From Acanthopleuribacter pedis (lineage in GTDB: Bacteria > Acidobacteriota > Holophagae > Acanthopleuribacterales > Acanthopleuribacteraceae), in assembly GCF_017377855.1 (NCBI RefSeq), contig NZ_JAFREP010000018.1:62001-126000 (forward strand): DNA of 64,000 bases, written 5' to 3'. Positions 1 to 8,633 of this stretch are shown one piece after another. Each line of letters opens with the position of its first letter. Position 1 is the first letter of the stretch. Made by a program: the position numbers and the translations under genes. The notes beneath the pieces are model-generated. The model was not told the origin of the DNA. It made no database searches and worked only from the letters and a program-made list of their open reading frames with translations.

Positions 1-639
1 GGGAAACTGGGGATGATGGGAATAATCCGCGGGTGGCTCGGGGAGACCGGCGAGCACATCACCAACGGTTAACCACTCTGGTGTTGAGGGTTTTGGGAAG
101 GAAAAAGGTCGGAATACATCAATGCGAACTCCAACGATAATGAACCGCTGTCTCGTTTGCGGCACCCCGTAGTCCGCGCTATTCACAAACGCCAGCGTCA
201 TCTGGTAGTCGGCGAGTTCACGCTGGATTTGGGAGAGGTACTTTCTACCCCGCTTTTGACCAAAAATCGCGACATTTTCAAACAGAAACACTTTGGGCTG
301 TAACGCCCGCACCAAGCGAACAAACTGAAGCACCAGGTCATTGCGCCGGTCCCCCTTGTGCGCGCCACGCTTCTGCTTCGAGAACCCCTGACATGGCGGC
401 CCCCCTGTCAGAAGATCCAAATCTCCTTTCGCTAAACCGGTTTCCGCGGTGATGGTCGACAAATGGACGTCACACACATCCTTTACCTGAGCGTGACTGC
501 CGATATTGCGCCGATAGGTTGCCACGGAAGGCTCGTCAATGTCGAAAGCATAAACGGTTTCAAAGCCGGCGCGACCCACGCCCAAACTCATGCCTCCCGG
601 CCCACAAAAAGCGTCAATCGCTTTTGGCTTTTCCATCAT
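1..639 (-). CDS. DNA (cytosine-5-)-methyltransferase, partial (C-terminus beyond window)
   Basis: The first 213 codons of a C5-cytosine methyltransferase are visible; the gene runs off the left edge, so the target-recognition domain and C-terminus are missing. Reading from ATG at 639 I see motif I (DAFCGPGGMSLG, SAM binding), motif IV with the catalytic cysteine (GGPPCQGFS), motif VI (FLFENV) and motif VIII (QTRQRFIIVG), in the family order and spacing. A Shine-Dalgarno AGGAG at 648-652 precedes a double ATG at 639 and 636. The enzyme would methylate C5 of cytosine in a specific DNA site using SAM. No restriction endonuclease or vsr gene is visible on the right side, so whether it is solitary or part of a restriction-modification system depends on sequence left of the window. 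Confidence 0.95.
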   Translation of the reverse strand, partial: MMEKPKAIDAFCGPGGMSLGVGRAGFETVYAFDIDEPSVATYRRNIGSHAQVKDVCDVHLSTITAETGLAKGDLDLLTGGPPCQGFSKQKRGAHKGDRRNDLVLQFVRLVRALQPKVFLFENVAIFGQKRGRKYLSQIQRELADYQMTLAFVNSADYGVPQTRQRFIIVGVRIDVFRPFSFPKPSTPEWLTVGDVLAGLPEPPADYSHHPQFP

Positions 640-1847
640 CGAGACCGCTCCTAAGCCCTATCATCACCCTATCGAGGCAGCCCCGACCGGATGTCACAAC
701 GAAACGAAGTTAACAAAGCAGCACAAGCCGCATCCTAACACAAGCTCATCGTCATTCCTTTTCGACCGTGGTCTGAATTGCCCATGCACCCAGATCGACA
801 TAGCTTGGGGAGCAACGTTCAGGGTCACCTGGTCAACCACCGAATAAGCCCCTCGCAAGCATCCTTTCCTAATTCCTTTTTTTTACCTTGGGGGATATGT
901 TCGCCTGGCGCGTTGAGAGAAGATGTGGTCCAACCCCATAGGAATGGGGCACCGCGCTTTCCAGGCGAGAGACGAAAGCGTTCTCGCCCAAGGGCTTTGC
1001 GTTCCCGAAAGGAAACGAGACCCGCCCCATAGCCTTTCCTAGCCAGGAAAAACCTCCAAACAGACATCAAAAATACGACTACTTACTTCAAAAGGCCGTA
1101 TTTTCCTCTCCACAAGACGTCATTTTATTTTATTTTTTTCAAAACCTTTCCCACGCATCCGCGTTGAAAGCTAATGGAACAAATAAATTCGTTTCACCCC
1201 TTTTGGGATCCACCCTTATTCGTGGCTCATATCAATATAACAGCAAGGTTTCTCACATTCGATAATTTACCCGGAGTCTGTCCTTATGCTCGTTCCACGC
1301 CCTTATGCGTCTTCCGTTCCGTTATCGTTCACCACCGTTCCTATTTTTAAGCCTCCATCACCTACCTTGGATCGCCTCTCCGGCCGTGCCTCTGTAGGTG
1401 TATCTGAGCGAACCCCGCCTTTCGGCCGTTTTTAACCGTCACACCGGCCAAGGCCCCCAAATCATTCGATGCCCACATCGGTGACAGCCACCGGGCGGCG
1501 TGCCCATCCCCGGTCTGTCCCACCAACCCGATTCGATAAACACACCGCGCGGCTTCTCCAACGAATCTAGGCTGGATGCGTGGTGTGTCCCCCTGTGACC
1601 GATGATTGATTGCTTTGATCACGGCGCATCGGGGGTAACAGCACTTGTTCGCACGGCTCGGCTATTGGCCGCCGCCCGCGAGTACGGCCCCATTAACGCC
1701 TTTGAAGCCTCTGGTTTTGATGTCGTTATGAAATCCACCCTGTGCAAAAACGTCTCACCGCCAGTCGAGACGTGGCACCGCATGCCGTTTTCTTTTGCAC
1801 CAAACAAACCCAACTTCCCACCGTTCATTATTCTGGAGTGCATCTTC
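640..1847. other. gene-free stretch between methyltransferase and M23 peptidase
   Basis: About 1.2 kb without a convincing gene. Short open frames on both strands (for example 825-1070 and 1362-1622 on the minus strand) lack ribosome binding sites and recognisable motifs. The stretch must hold the promoters of the divergent methyltransferase and peptidase genes, but I see no clear -35/-10 pair. Base composition becomes AT-richer around 1080-1270. Confidence 0.5.
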
Positions 1848-2984
1848 ATGAACATCTTCCGCTTGCTTCTTTCCGTCTGTTTTGTGTTTGCCCTTTGCCA
1901 CGGCGCGCTGCTTGCCCAGCCAGGCTTTGAGGACTATGAGTTTATTCCCGCCGTCGACAAGGCCGGCATCACCGAGGCTGAGTACAACGCCGACCCCAAC
2001 GCCTTCCGCGCGCGTTATTTCCCCAAACTCGGCTTGCCCGTTTTCCGTAGCGATTACTTTGGGATTTGGAACTGGTTCAACCACGGTACCTTTCCTTTTA
2101 ATAAGATCTACGACAATAACAACAGCAAACGCACCTACTTCTTCTGCCGCACCCGCGGCAGCAAATGCGGCCACAACGGGGTCGACTGGCTGGTTGGTTT
2201 CCGCAACTACGGCCAAAACGAGGTCATCAACCCCTTTCCTTACGGCGCAACCGTAGAGGTGACCAACCTTAGAAACGACCATCCCGACGACCATGCCGAC
2301 AACAGCCTGGGTAACTCCGTGGAACTGACCTGTTACCTGGATGGCAACGCGGGCAACCGCGACCGCGTCAATAAATTGGTTGTTCGCCTATCTCACCTGA
2401 AGATGAACTCGGTCACGGTAAGCCGCGGTCAGTTCGTCAACAGCGGCCAAGTTCTCGGCCAAATCGGCTACAGCGGCGCCACCAGCTTTGATGTCTTGCA
2501 CGCCCACGTCACCTACGAGCATATGGGTAAATTCTTGGACCCCTTCTATGGCTGGCAAAACCCGAATCTGGATGAATCCATGCTGTTTAACCAGTACTGG
2601 ATTGAAAGCATCACCAACTGGCACACCCGAGAAAACTACAAACAATTGACGATCAACAACGCCTTTTACGCCACCATGCGCAACAAACGCACCAATTCTT
2701 ATGTGTTCCGTGCCAACGATCCCATCGAACACATTCGCGTGGAAGACCAGTACGGCAACATCATCCCCGGGCTGGACGTGCTTGATAATCCCAACCTGCA
2801 GAACCTGAGCTTCAGTTCCTATAACTACCCCGCCGACGACGGCCGCAATTGGACCGTCTACGAGGTTTCCTTCCGCTGGTACCAAGACGCGGATCCCTCG
2901 GTCCTCAATAAAGAGATGCCATTCCGCATTGAAACCGACCGCGGCGAACTGAGCAACCGCGTGTTCATCAAAGTCACCCCCTAA
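1848..2984 (+). CDS. secreted M23-family metallopeptidase
   Basis: A 378-residue exported protein. The frame is open upstream to 1602, but the start is placed at ATG 1848 because GGAG at 1835-1838 precedes it and a classical signal peptide follows (MNIFRLLLSVCFVFALCHG, likely cut after ALLA). The mature part carries M23/LytM zinc-site features: GHNGVDW (HxxxD) near residue 110 and LHAHVTYEH (HxH) near residue 220. M23 enzymes are zinc endopeptidases that cut peptidoglycan cross-bridges or act as LasA-like elastases. About 150 residues after the catalytic domain look like a beta-rich accessory domain. It stands alone and is followed by a rho-independent terminator. Family call firm; substrate unknown. 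Confidence 0.88.
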   Translation: MNIFRLLLSVCFVFALCHGALLAQPGFEDYEFIPAVDKAGITEAEYNADPNAFRARYFPKLGLPVFRSDYFGIWNWFNHGTFPFNKIYDNNNSKRTYFFCRTRGSKCGHNGVDWLVGFRNYGQNEVINPFPYGATVEVTNLRNDHPDDHADNSLGNSVELTCYLDGNAGNRDRVNKLVVRLSHLKMNSVTVSRGQFVNSGQVLGQIGYSGATSFDVLHAHVTYEHMGKFLDPFYGWQNPNLDESMLFNQYWIESITNWHTRENYKQLTINNAFYATMRNKRTNSYVFRANDPIEHIRVEDQYGNIIPGLDVLDNPNLQNLSFSSYNYPADDGRNWTVYEVSFRWYQDADPSVLNKEMPFRIETDRGELSNRVFIKVTP

Positions 2985-3009
2985 CCGAGACCAACCACCC
3001 CATAAACCA

Positions 3010-3037
3010 AGGGCTCGCCACATGACGAGCCCTTTTT
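3010..3037 (+). terminator. rho-independent terminator after M23 gene
   Basis: Stem AGGGCTCG (3010-3017) pairs with CGAGCCCT (3026-3033) around an 8-nt loop and runs into TTTTT. It lies 26 nt after the stop at 2984, on the sense strand of the peptidase. The convergent decarboxylase gene ends at 3058. Confidence 0.8.
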
Positions 3038-3057
3038 AATGAATGCTGATGCGGGCT

Positions 3058-4515
3058 TTAGGCACCACGCGCCAGGCGCTTGTCGCGGTGGGTCGGCGAA
3101 AAGGTTTGACCCAGGACCTTCACCGCGTCCAGCAATTCGCGCAACTCAGCGTCGCCGGTGTAGGGGTTCATCAGCGTGACGCGCAGGAAGGTGCGACCGC
3201 GCAGTTCGGTGCGAACCAGGAAGAAACGTCCGTCTTCCATCAAGGTCTCGCGAATCCGCTGGTTCAACACATCCAAATCCCGCTCGCTTTTTCCTGGCTG
3301 CAGGTAACGGAAACAGACGATGTTGGCGGCGGGCTCCACGGGCAAGGAGAACTCGCAATCAGCTTTGACCAAACGGGCAAACAGGCGCGCGTTGTCATAG
3401 GTCCGTTCGATGTATTCCGCGAACAAGGCGTCGCCAAACTTTTGCCACAAGGCCCAAACCTTGAGGCTGATCGAAGCTTTCGAGGTTTCAAAAGTCGCCC
3501 GTGACGGGTGGAACCACTCCTCCGCGCTTTCACTGCGCCACAAGTAGGAAGCCTTTTGGGCAAAAGTACGGTAGCGGGTGCGGCCGTCTTTAAACACCAC
3601 GGCGGTGGCCAGAGCGGGCACCATCATGCTTTTGTGGAAATCCATCACCACCGAATCCGCTTGATTCAGGCCTTTGACTAGGTGGCGGTATGTGTCGGAA
3701 AAAACAACGGGTGCACCGTGGGCGCCGTCCACATGGAACCACAGTTGCCGCTGTTGGCAAAATGAAGCGATTTCTTCCAAGTCGTCGTAGCTGCCGGTGG
3801 CGGTCGAACAGGAGCTGCCGATCACGGCGATCACGGTTTTGCCGGCGGCACGGGCTTCTTCAAAATAACGGTCCAACAAATCGGTGCGCATGGCGTAGTT
3901 GGCGTCGCTGGGAATTTTGATGACTCCGGCCGCGCCCCAACCCATCATACGGGCGGCGCGCTCCACGCAGTAGTGGGCCTGCTCAGAAACCATCACCGCG
4001 TATTGTTTTTGCGTGCCTTCCTGCCAAACTTCCTCCGCCATGTTGGCGCGGGCGCAGAGTAAGGCGGTCAGGTTGCCGAGCGACCCGCCCGAGGTCAAAA
4101 ACCCGCCGCTGCCGGGGCCGAACCCCATCACCTTAGCGGTGCGTTCCACCACCAAACGCTCGAGGGCAACACCGGGACCGCCCATCTCGTAAACACTGGG
4201 CAAGTTGTTCAGTGCATCCCCCAAAAAACCCGCCAGCGAAGCGGTAAAAGCGGTCATGGCGGCCTGGTGTCCCATGTAACGGGGGTTGTGCATGTGCAGG
4301 GATTGGTCGATGAAGTCTTGAAAAAAAGCCTCGGTGGGTCGGCCCTCGGGTTGATCGGCCCAGTAGGCGTACTGATCCTCAGGATCCTTCCAGGAAAAAA
4401 CGCGTGGGGATTCACCACTGAGCGACGTCTCGAAATGACGGCTTAGCAGATCAACCAAAGCGTGGGCTTCATTGCGGAACTCACTTACATCAAACGCTTT
4501 ATCAACCAAGGACAT
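3058..4515 (-). CDS. PLP-dependent group II decarboxylase (aromatic-L-amino-acid / diaminobutyrate decarboxylase-like)
   Basis: A 485-residue fold-type I PLP enzyme. Visible signatures are the glycine-rich PLP-phosphate loop (GGFLTSGGSLGNLTAL), the conserved His/Asp pair (WFHVDGAHGAPVVF) and the Schiff-base lysine in MDFHKSMMVPALAT near residue 293. Start ATG 4515 is chosen because GAGGTG lies 6-7 nt upstream; the GTG at 4524 is part of that ribosome binding site. Group II decarboxylases remove the alpha-carboxylate of amino acids such as aromatic L-amino acids, glutamate or 2,4-diaminobutyrate; the substrate cannot be read here. An Lrp/AsnC regulator gene is transcribed divergently 174 bp away and is the obvious candidate controller. 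It is one of three such enzymes in the window (also 34072-35565 and 60004-62052). Confidence 0.88.
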   Translation of the reverse strand: MSLVDKAFDVSEFRNEAHALVDLLSRHFETSLSGESPRVFSWKDPEDQYAYWADQPEGRPTEAFFQDFIDQSLHMHNPRYMGHQAAMTAFTASLAGFLGDALNNLPSVYEMGGPGVALERLVVERTAKVMGFGPGSGGFLTSGGSLGNLTALLCARANMAEEVWQEGTQKQYAVMVSEQAHYCVERAARMMGWGAAGVIKIPSDANYAMRTDLLDRYFEEARAAGKTVIAVIGSSCSTATGSYDDLEEIASFCQQRQLWFHVDGAHGAPVVFSDTYRHLVKGLNQADSVVMDFHKSMMVPALATAVVFKDGRTRYRTFAQKASYLWRSESAEEWFHPSRATFETSKASISLKVWALWQKFGDALFAEYIERTYDNARLFARLVKADCEFSLPVEPAANIVCFRYLQPGKSERDLDVLNQRIRETLMEDGRFFLVRTELRGRTFLRVTLMNPYTGDAELRELLDAVKVLGQTFSPTHRDKRLARGA

Positions 4516-4572
4516 AATCTTCACCTCGAATCGTTACGGGCTTCACGCCACACCATTCAATATAGACTTCTT

Positions 4573-4601
4573 TTGACATTTTTCTAGGTATCAACTAAAG
4601 T
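4573..4601 (+). promoter_or_regulatory. candidate sigma-70 promoter for the Lrp/AsnC gene
   Basis: TTGACA at 4573-4578 and TAAAGT at 4596-4601 are separated by 17 bp, in the AT-rich region between the divergent decarboxylase and Lrp-type genes. The -35 is a perfect consensus and the -10 matches 4 of 6. The transcript would have a leader of about 80 nt before ATG 4690. Confidence 0.45.
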
Positions 4602-4689
4602 TAAGTAATCTTTCCTAACCGCGCCTGAACTCGTCCTTCTTTTTTTCGAACAATTCCCTGTAAACGACGAAACGGGAGGAAAATGATCT

Positions 4690-5145
4690 ATGCTTGACGA
4701 TACCGACCGCCATATCCTCAACCTTTTGCAGCAAGATGCAAAAAAAAGTATCAAAGAGATCTCTGCCGAACTGCACATCACCAAAACACCGGTTTACGAA
4801 CGCATCAAACGTTTGGAACGCGATGGTTACATCACCGGCTACACGGCGATTGTCGACCCCAAGATGGTCGAACGTTCACTGATGGTGTTTTGCGCGGTAA
4901 CGCTCAAAACCCATACCGCCGAAAACATCGACGCCTTTACCGAGGGGGTGCGTGCCATTCCCGAGGTGATCGAATGTTTTGTGACGGCGGGGATGTTCGA
5001 CCTCATCCTCAAGGTAGTGGTGCGGGACTTGGAGGCGTACCACGAATTCGCTTCCCACAAACTGGCTACCCTGCCCAATATCGATAAAATCCAAAGTTCC
5101 TTTGTGATGACCCAAATCAAAAACAGTACCAATCTGCCACTTTAA
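4690..5145 (+). CDS. Lrp/AsnC family transcriptional regulator
   Basis: 151 residues, the usual size. The N-terminal winged helix-turn-helix begins LDDTDRHILNLLQQDAKKS and includes the recognition region ITKTPVYERIKRLERDGYI. The C-terminal RAM (ligand-sensing) domain shows the typical pattern around IPEVIECFVTAGMFDLILKV. GGGAGG about 10 nt upstream supports ATG 4690; an ATG at 4683 is out of frame. Proteins of this family bind amino acids and regulate adjacent metabolic genes, so the divergent PLP decarboxylase is the probable target (inference). A thioesterase gene follows after 12 bp, probably in the same transcript. Confidence 0.93.
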   Translation: MLDDTDRHILNLLQQDAKKSIKEISAELHITKTPVYERIKRLERDGYITGYTAIVDPKMVERSLMVFCAVTLKTHTAENIDAFTEGVRAIPEVIECFVTAGMFDLILKVVVRDLEAYHEFASHKLATLPNIDKIQSSFVMTQIKNSTNLPL

Positions 5146-5157
5146 CCAGGAGCTTCT

Positions 5158-5571
5158 ATGCGTGACCGCTACGCTTTTTTTACCTCGGTTGCGGTGCGCT
5201 GGGGCGATATGGACGCCCTCGGCCACGTCAACAACATTCAGTTTTTCGCCTACTTTGAACAGGCCCGCATTCAGTTTTTCGAGGCGGTCGGCGCCGACAA
5301 GGTGTGGGACGCCGAGCAAGGACCGATTTTGGCGAGCGCGAGCTGCAACTTCTTAAAACCCATTGTTTACCCCATTGATCTTGAAGTCGGGTTGGCGGTG
5401 ACGGACATTCGCAACCGCAGTTTTGGGGCCTCGCTGGCCATTTTCCGCAAGGACAGCGACGAGATGTTCGCGGAGGGGAAAAACGGCATCGTGTGGGTCA
5501 ACTACCCGGCCGGCAAAGCCATTAACCTGCCCCCGGTTTTGGTGGAAGGATTAAATAAGTTCAAACCTTAA
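5158..5571 (+). CDS. acyl-CoA thioesterase, 4HBT/YbgC-like hotdog fold
   Basis: 137 residues, the normal length of a single hotdog domain. The N-terminus has the family signature RWGDMDALGHVNNIQF, including the Asp of the 4-hydroxybenzoyl-CoA thioesterase-type active site, then the long central helix (FFAYFEQARIQFF). Such enzymes hydrolyse acyl-CoA thioesters to free acid and CoA. It starts 12 bp after the Lrp-type regulator with CAGGAG just ahead of ATG 5158, so the two are likely co-transcribed. Substrate unknown. Confidence 0.88.
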   Translation: MRDRYAFFTSVAVRWGDMDALGHVNNIQFFAYFEQARIQFFEAVGADKVWDAEQGPILASASCNFLKPIVYPIDLEVGLAVTDIRNRSFGASLAIFRKDSDEMFAEGKNGIVWVNYPAGKAINLPPVLVEGLNKFKP

Positions 5572-6085
5572 CGAGACAGACCCGGCCCAGATCCACCAAT
5601 CCCGCGCGGTCGCTTGGCGCGCGTCGGCCGGAACCCTGCGCGATTGCATGCACCAGAACCGCACCCGCCGGGGAATGGCCGGGGCAGCGCGCGAACGCGC
5701 GGCCCATTCGGCTAAACGATTGACCTGTTACGATTTGCAAAATACTCACCCCATTTCCGCCAAAAGATGAGATGCTCAGGTGATCTCTAAGAAAGCCAAA
5801 AAAACCGTTCTGCCAACCAGGAAAAACGCGGTATACCCTTTCGCTTGACCTGCTGTTGCGTTTCCTCGGGTTGGTACCACTTCTGGTTGGAAGACAAGGG
5901 TAAACAGAAACCTCGGCACCGGGAATGGGCACGCGGTTCCACCCCGGTCACCGAAGAGATTCACGCATTTCTCGTGATAACCCCAAGGGAAGCGCCGGCA
6001 CGTCCGCAACAAAAAACATGACCCGAACCTGGGTAGCGATGCTGCCATTGCCCTCGATCTCATCCCCTGACCAAACGAGGAAAAA
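5572..6085. other. gene-free stretch
   Basis: About 510 bp between thioesterase and L,D-transpeptidase. Overlapping minus-strand open frames (5561-5932 and 5776-6147) have no ribosome binding sites, no recognisable motifs and biased composition, so I do not call them. Local GC-rich inverted sequence near 5688-5700 has no T-tract. Confidence 0.45.
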
Positions 6086-7696
6086 ATGATCGGCTTCATC
6101 TTGTTAATGGGAACCCACTTTTTGGCCATCCCCTCCCCCGGCCCCAATCAGCAGCAGGCATCCGAACTGATCCGTCGGGTGGTTGAGCAGGTTGCGGTTG
6201 GCGAACCCGTGACCATGAAGGGGGAGACCTTGCACTCCACCGTGTTGCTCCCACGCCTCTACCGAGATCACGGCTTCATGCCGCTGTGGTTCCTCGACAA
6301 CAAACCCCGGGCTGCGCTGCTCTCCTTGCCGAACACCCTTGATCAAGCTGAAGCCCACGGCCTGACAGGGAAACCGTATCACCGGGCCCGGTTACGTCGG
6401 CTTTTTGAACAACAGTAAAGCGATCCCGATCCCCTTCTGGTCGCCGAAATCGATTTGCTCGCGACCGACAGCCTGCTGATGTACGCCACCCACCTGTCCA
6501 GTGGCTGCGTCGACCGCGAGGGAATCGATCCCAATTGGCGGGCGGATCGAGCGGAAGTCGATGTTGCCGTATTTTTCCGCCAAGCCGTGAACGCGCCCTC
6601 GCTCGACCCGATCCTGGAGACACTGGCGCCGCAACACCCCCATTACCGCGCGTTACAGGCGGAGCTGGCCCGGCAACATCAGCTGCCGGAAAACAGCGGG
6701 TTGACCTTGAGCCCGGGCCCGGCGCTCAAGGTCGGTCAAACCCACGCACAGATTCCCCTCATCCGCGCCTTGTTGAAGGTTGAGGGAAATTCCGCGCTTT
6801 ACGACCAAGCACTGGGCGACTCGGTGCGCAAATTCCAAAGCGAACATGGCTTGGATGCGGACGGCGTCATTGGCAACCGCACGCGCGAATTATTGGGGAT
6901 GTCACGTGCTGATCGTATTTTACGCTTACGCGCCAATTTAGAGCGCCGGCGCTGGTTGCCCAGATCGCTTGGGAGCCATCACATCCTGGTGAACATCGCC
7001 AACTACCACGTCGCGGTCGTCGCCAATGAAACAGCCGTTATGGAAATGAAGGCGGTTGTGGGCCGACCATTCCGTCAAACACCGGTCTTTTCGGCACAAA
7101 TGACCTACCTGGTGCTGAGTCCTTTTTGGCACGTGCCGCCCTCCTTGGCGAGCAAAGACAAGTTACCGATTTTACTCAAAGATCCCGGCAAGTTAGCCGA
7201 CCAGGGCTACCGAATTTTTGACGGCTGGGGAAGCGATGCCAAAGAGTTAAGCCTCGAAGAAGCGCGAACGCGTTTAGCGGGCGCGAAACGGTTCCCGTTC
7301 CGTTTTCGCCAGGACCCCGGCCCTAAAAACGCCTTGGGCGATGTAAAGTTCATGTTTCCCAATAGTTACAACGTGTATTTGCACGATACGCCGGACCGCA
7401 ACTTGTTTGGCAAATCGGAACGTTCTTTTAGCTCCGGCTGTATTCGCATTAGCCGGCCCATCGACTTGGCCGAGTTCCTTTTGTCGGATCAACCGGGATG
7501 GTCGCGGGAGCGCATCGAAGCCGCCATCGCAAAGCGTCAAGAACAAACAATCACGCTGAAGCAACGCTACCGCGTGCATTTACTGTACTGGACCGTCGCC
7601 GTGAAGGATGATCGCGTCCACGTCATTCCCGACATTTACGAGCGCGATGGACGGCTGGTAACCGCTTTAAAAGAAGTGGAAGAGGACCCGTCATGA
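6086..7696 (+). pseudogene. L,D-transpeptidase (YcbB/LdtD-like) interrupted by an in-frame TAA
   Basis: The reading frame from ATG 6086 (GAGG 6 nt upstream) encodes a hydrophobic leader and the family's N-terminal scaffold (LYRDHGFMPLWF, near residue 60), then meets TAA at 6416-6418. The same frame continues without any shift: SDPDPLLVAEIDLLATDSLL, a peptidoglycan-binding domain (residues about 230-275), and the YkuD catalytic domain with HDTP and SSGCIRI near residue 450. Scaffold sequence typical of the family lies on both sides of the stop, so this is one gene of about 536 codons with a single nonsense codon. The next codon before it is CAG and a CAA-to-TAA change would explain it. LdtD-type enzymes make 3-3 peptidoglycan cross-links in the periplasm. 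Restart at TTG 6455 would give a catalytic fragment without export signal. Sequencing error and readthrough are alternatives. Confidence 0.85.
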
Positions 7697-8619
7697 TGAT
7701 GCCTTTTTTGCTTTGCCTGTATCTTTCGCCGCCGACCTTCGATCCCGGGAAGGTTTCCTTTGAACTGGTCTACCGCGACGAGGTTTCGCCCTATTCGGTT
7801 CAATCGGCCTTTGTCTTGCCCAACGAACCCCTGGATCTAACGCTCCGCCATCAGGGTGGCGCAACCTTTAAGCTCCATGCCCCGACACTGACGGTCAGCC
7901 AGGTGAAGGAACAGCAGTGGCAACTGAGCGCACCGCCGGAGCCGGGCCGCCATGAAGCGGTGATCCACCGTGAGGATACGGGCGAACAGGTGCGCCTCAA
8001 TGTGTTTGTGATGGAACCCTTCGCCAAGGTAAAAAACGGCATGTTACATGGCTACCGAATTGGCACCTATCCCGATAAACCGCTCAATAACAACCCCATC
8101 TATCTTCCCCCGCGAGGGTTTGTCAAAGTAACGAAGGACGACCTGGATGTGAAGGTCAGCCCCCATTTCACCCTGGGCCGGTTTCTCTGCAAACAAAAAA
8201 GTGATTTCCCCAAGTACCTGGTCTTGCGCCCCCGGTTACTGCGAAAACTTGAATACCTGCTCGAAGAGGTTAATCGCCAAGGACTTGCGTGCTCCAGTTT
8301 CTATATCATGAGCGCCTTTCGAACGCCCTACTACAACCACGCAATCGGCAATGTCCGCTACAGCCGCCATCAATGGGGGGGCGCGGTCGATTTTTACATC
8401 GATGAAAAACCCAAGGACGGCTACCCCGATGATCTAAACGGCGACGGCACCATCGACCATCACGACAGCATGGTGCTGTATCGTTTGATCGACAACCTTT
8501 CCCAACGCCGCGACTATCGCGCGTTCGTTGGTGGCTTGGGCAGGTACCGGAAGACAGCCGCGCACGGCCCCTTCGTTCACGTGGATGTGCGTGGTTTTAA
8601 AGCGCGCTGGGGCGAATAA
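7693..8619 (+). CDS. M15-like zinc peptidase (D-Ala-D-Ala carboxypeptidase type)
   Basis: 308 residues, starting inside the stop of the L,D-transpeptidase gene (ATGA overlap, 7693-7696), which indicates translational coupling and a shared cell-wall role. The N-terminal half is beta-rich. The C-terminal half has M15 zinc-site features: SAFRTPYYNHAIG, then SRHQWGGAVDFYID (HxxxxxxD) and HVDVRGF near the end. An insertion, DLNGDGTIDHHD, looks like a calcium-binding dockerin/EF-hand loop. M15A enzymes trim D-amino acids from peptidoglycan stems. A short hydrophobic N-terminus (MMMPFLLCLYLSPP) may be a weak export signal. If the upstream gene is dead, this one may still be translated by reinitiation. 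Confidence 0.8.
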   Translation: MMMPFLLCLYLSPPTFDPGKVSFELVYRDEVSPYSVQSAFVLPNEPLDLTLRHQGGATFKLHAPTLTVSQVKEQQWQLSAPPEPGRHEAVIHREDTGEQVRLNVFVMEPFAKVKNGMLHGYRIGTYPDKPLNNNPIYLPPRGFVKVTKDDLDVKVSPHFTLGRFLCKQKSDFPKYLVLRPRLLRKLEYLLEEVNRQGLACSSFYIMSAFRTPYYNHAIGNVRYSRHQWGGAVDFYIDEKPKDGYPDDLNGDGTIDHHDSMVLYRLIDNLSQRRDYRAFVGGLGRYRKTAAHGPFVHVDVRGFKARWGE

Positions 8620-8633
8620 GCACAGATTGGAGG

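Noticed and set aside
825..1070. 81-codon minus-strand frame in the left intergenic stretch
   Set aside because: No RBS, Arg/Lys/Gly-rich biased composition, no recognisable motif.
1362..1622. 86-codon minus-strand frame
   Set aside because: No RBS or motif; overlaps the upstream open extension of the M23 frame, which is itself non-coding.
1602..1847. N-terminal extension of the M23 peptidase
   Set aside because: The RBS and signal peptide at 1848 show the true start; the extension would bury the signal peptide.
5561..6147. Two overlapping minus-strand frames
   Set aside because: No RBS, no motif, and they overlap the start of the L,D-transpeptidase gene.
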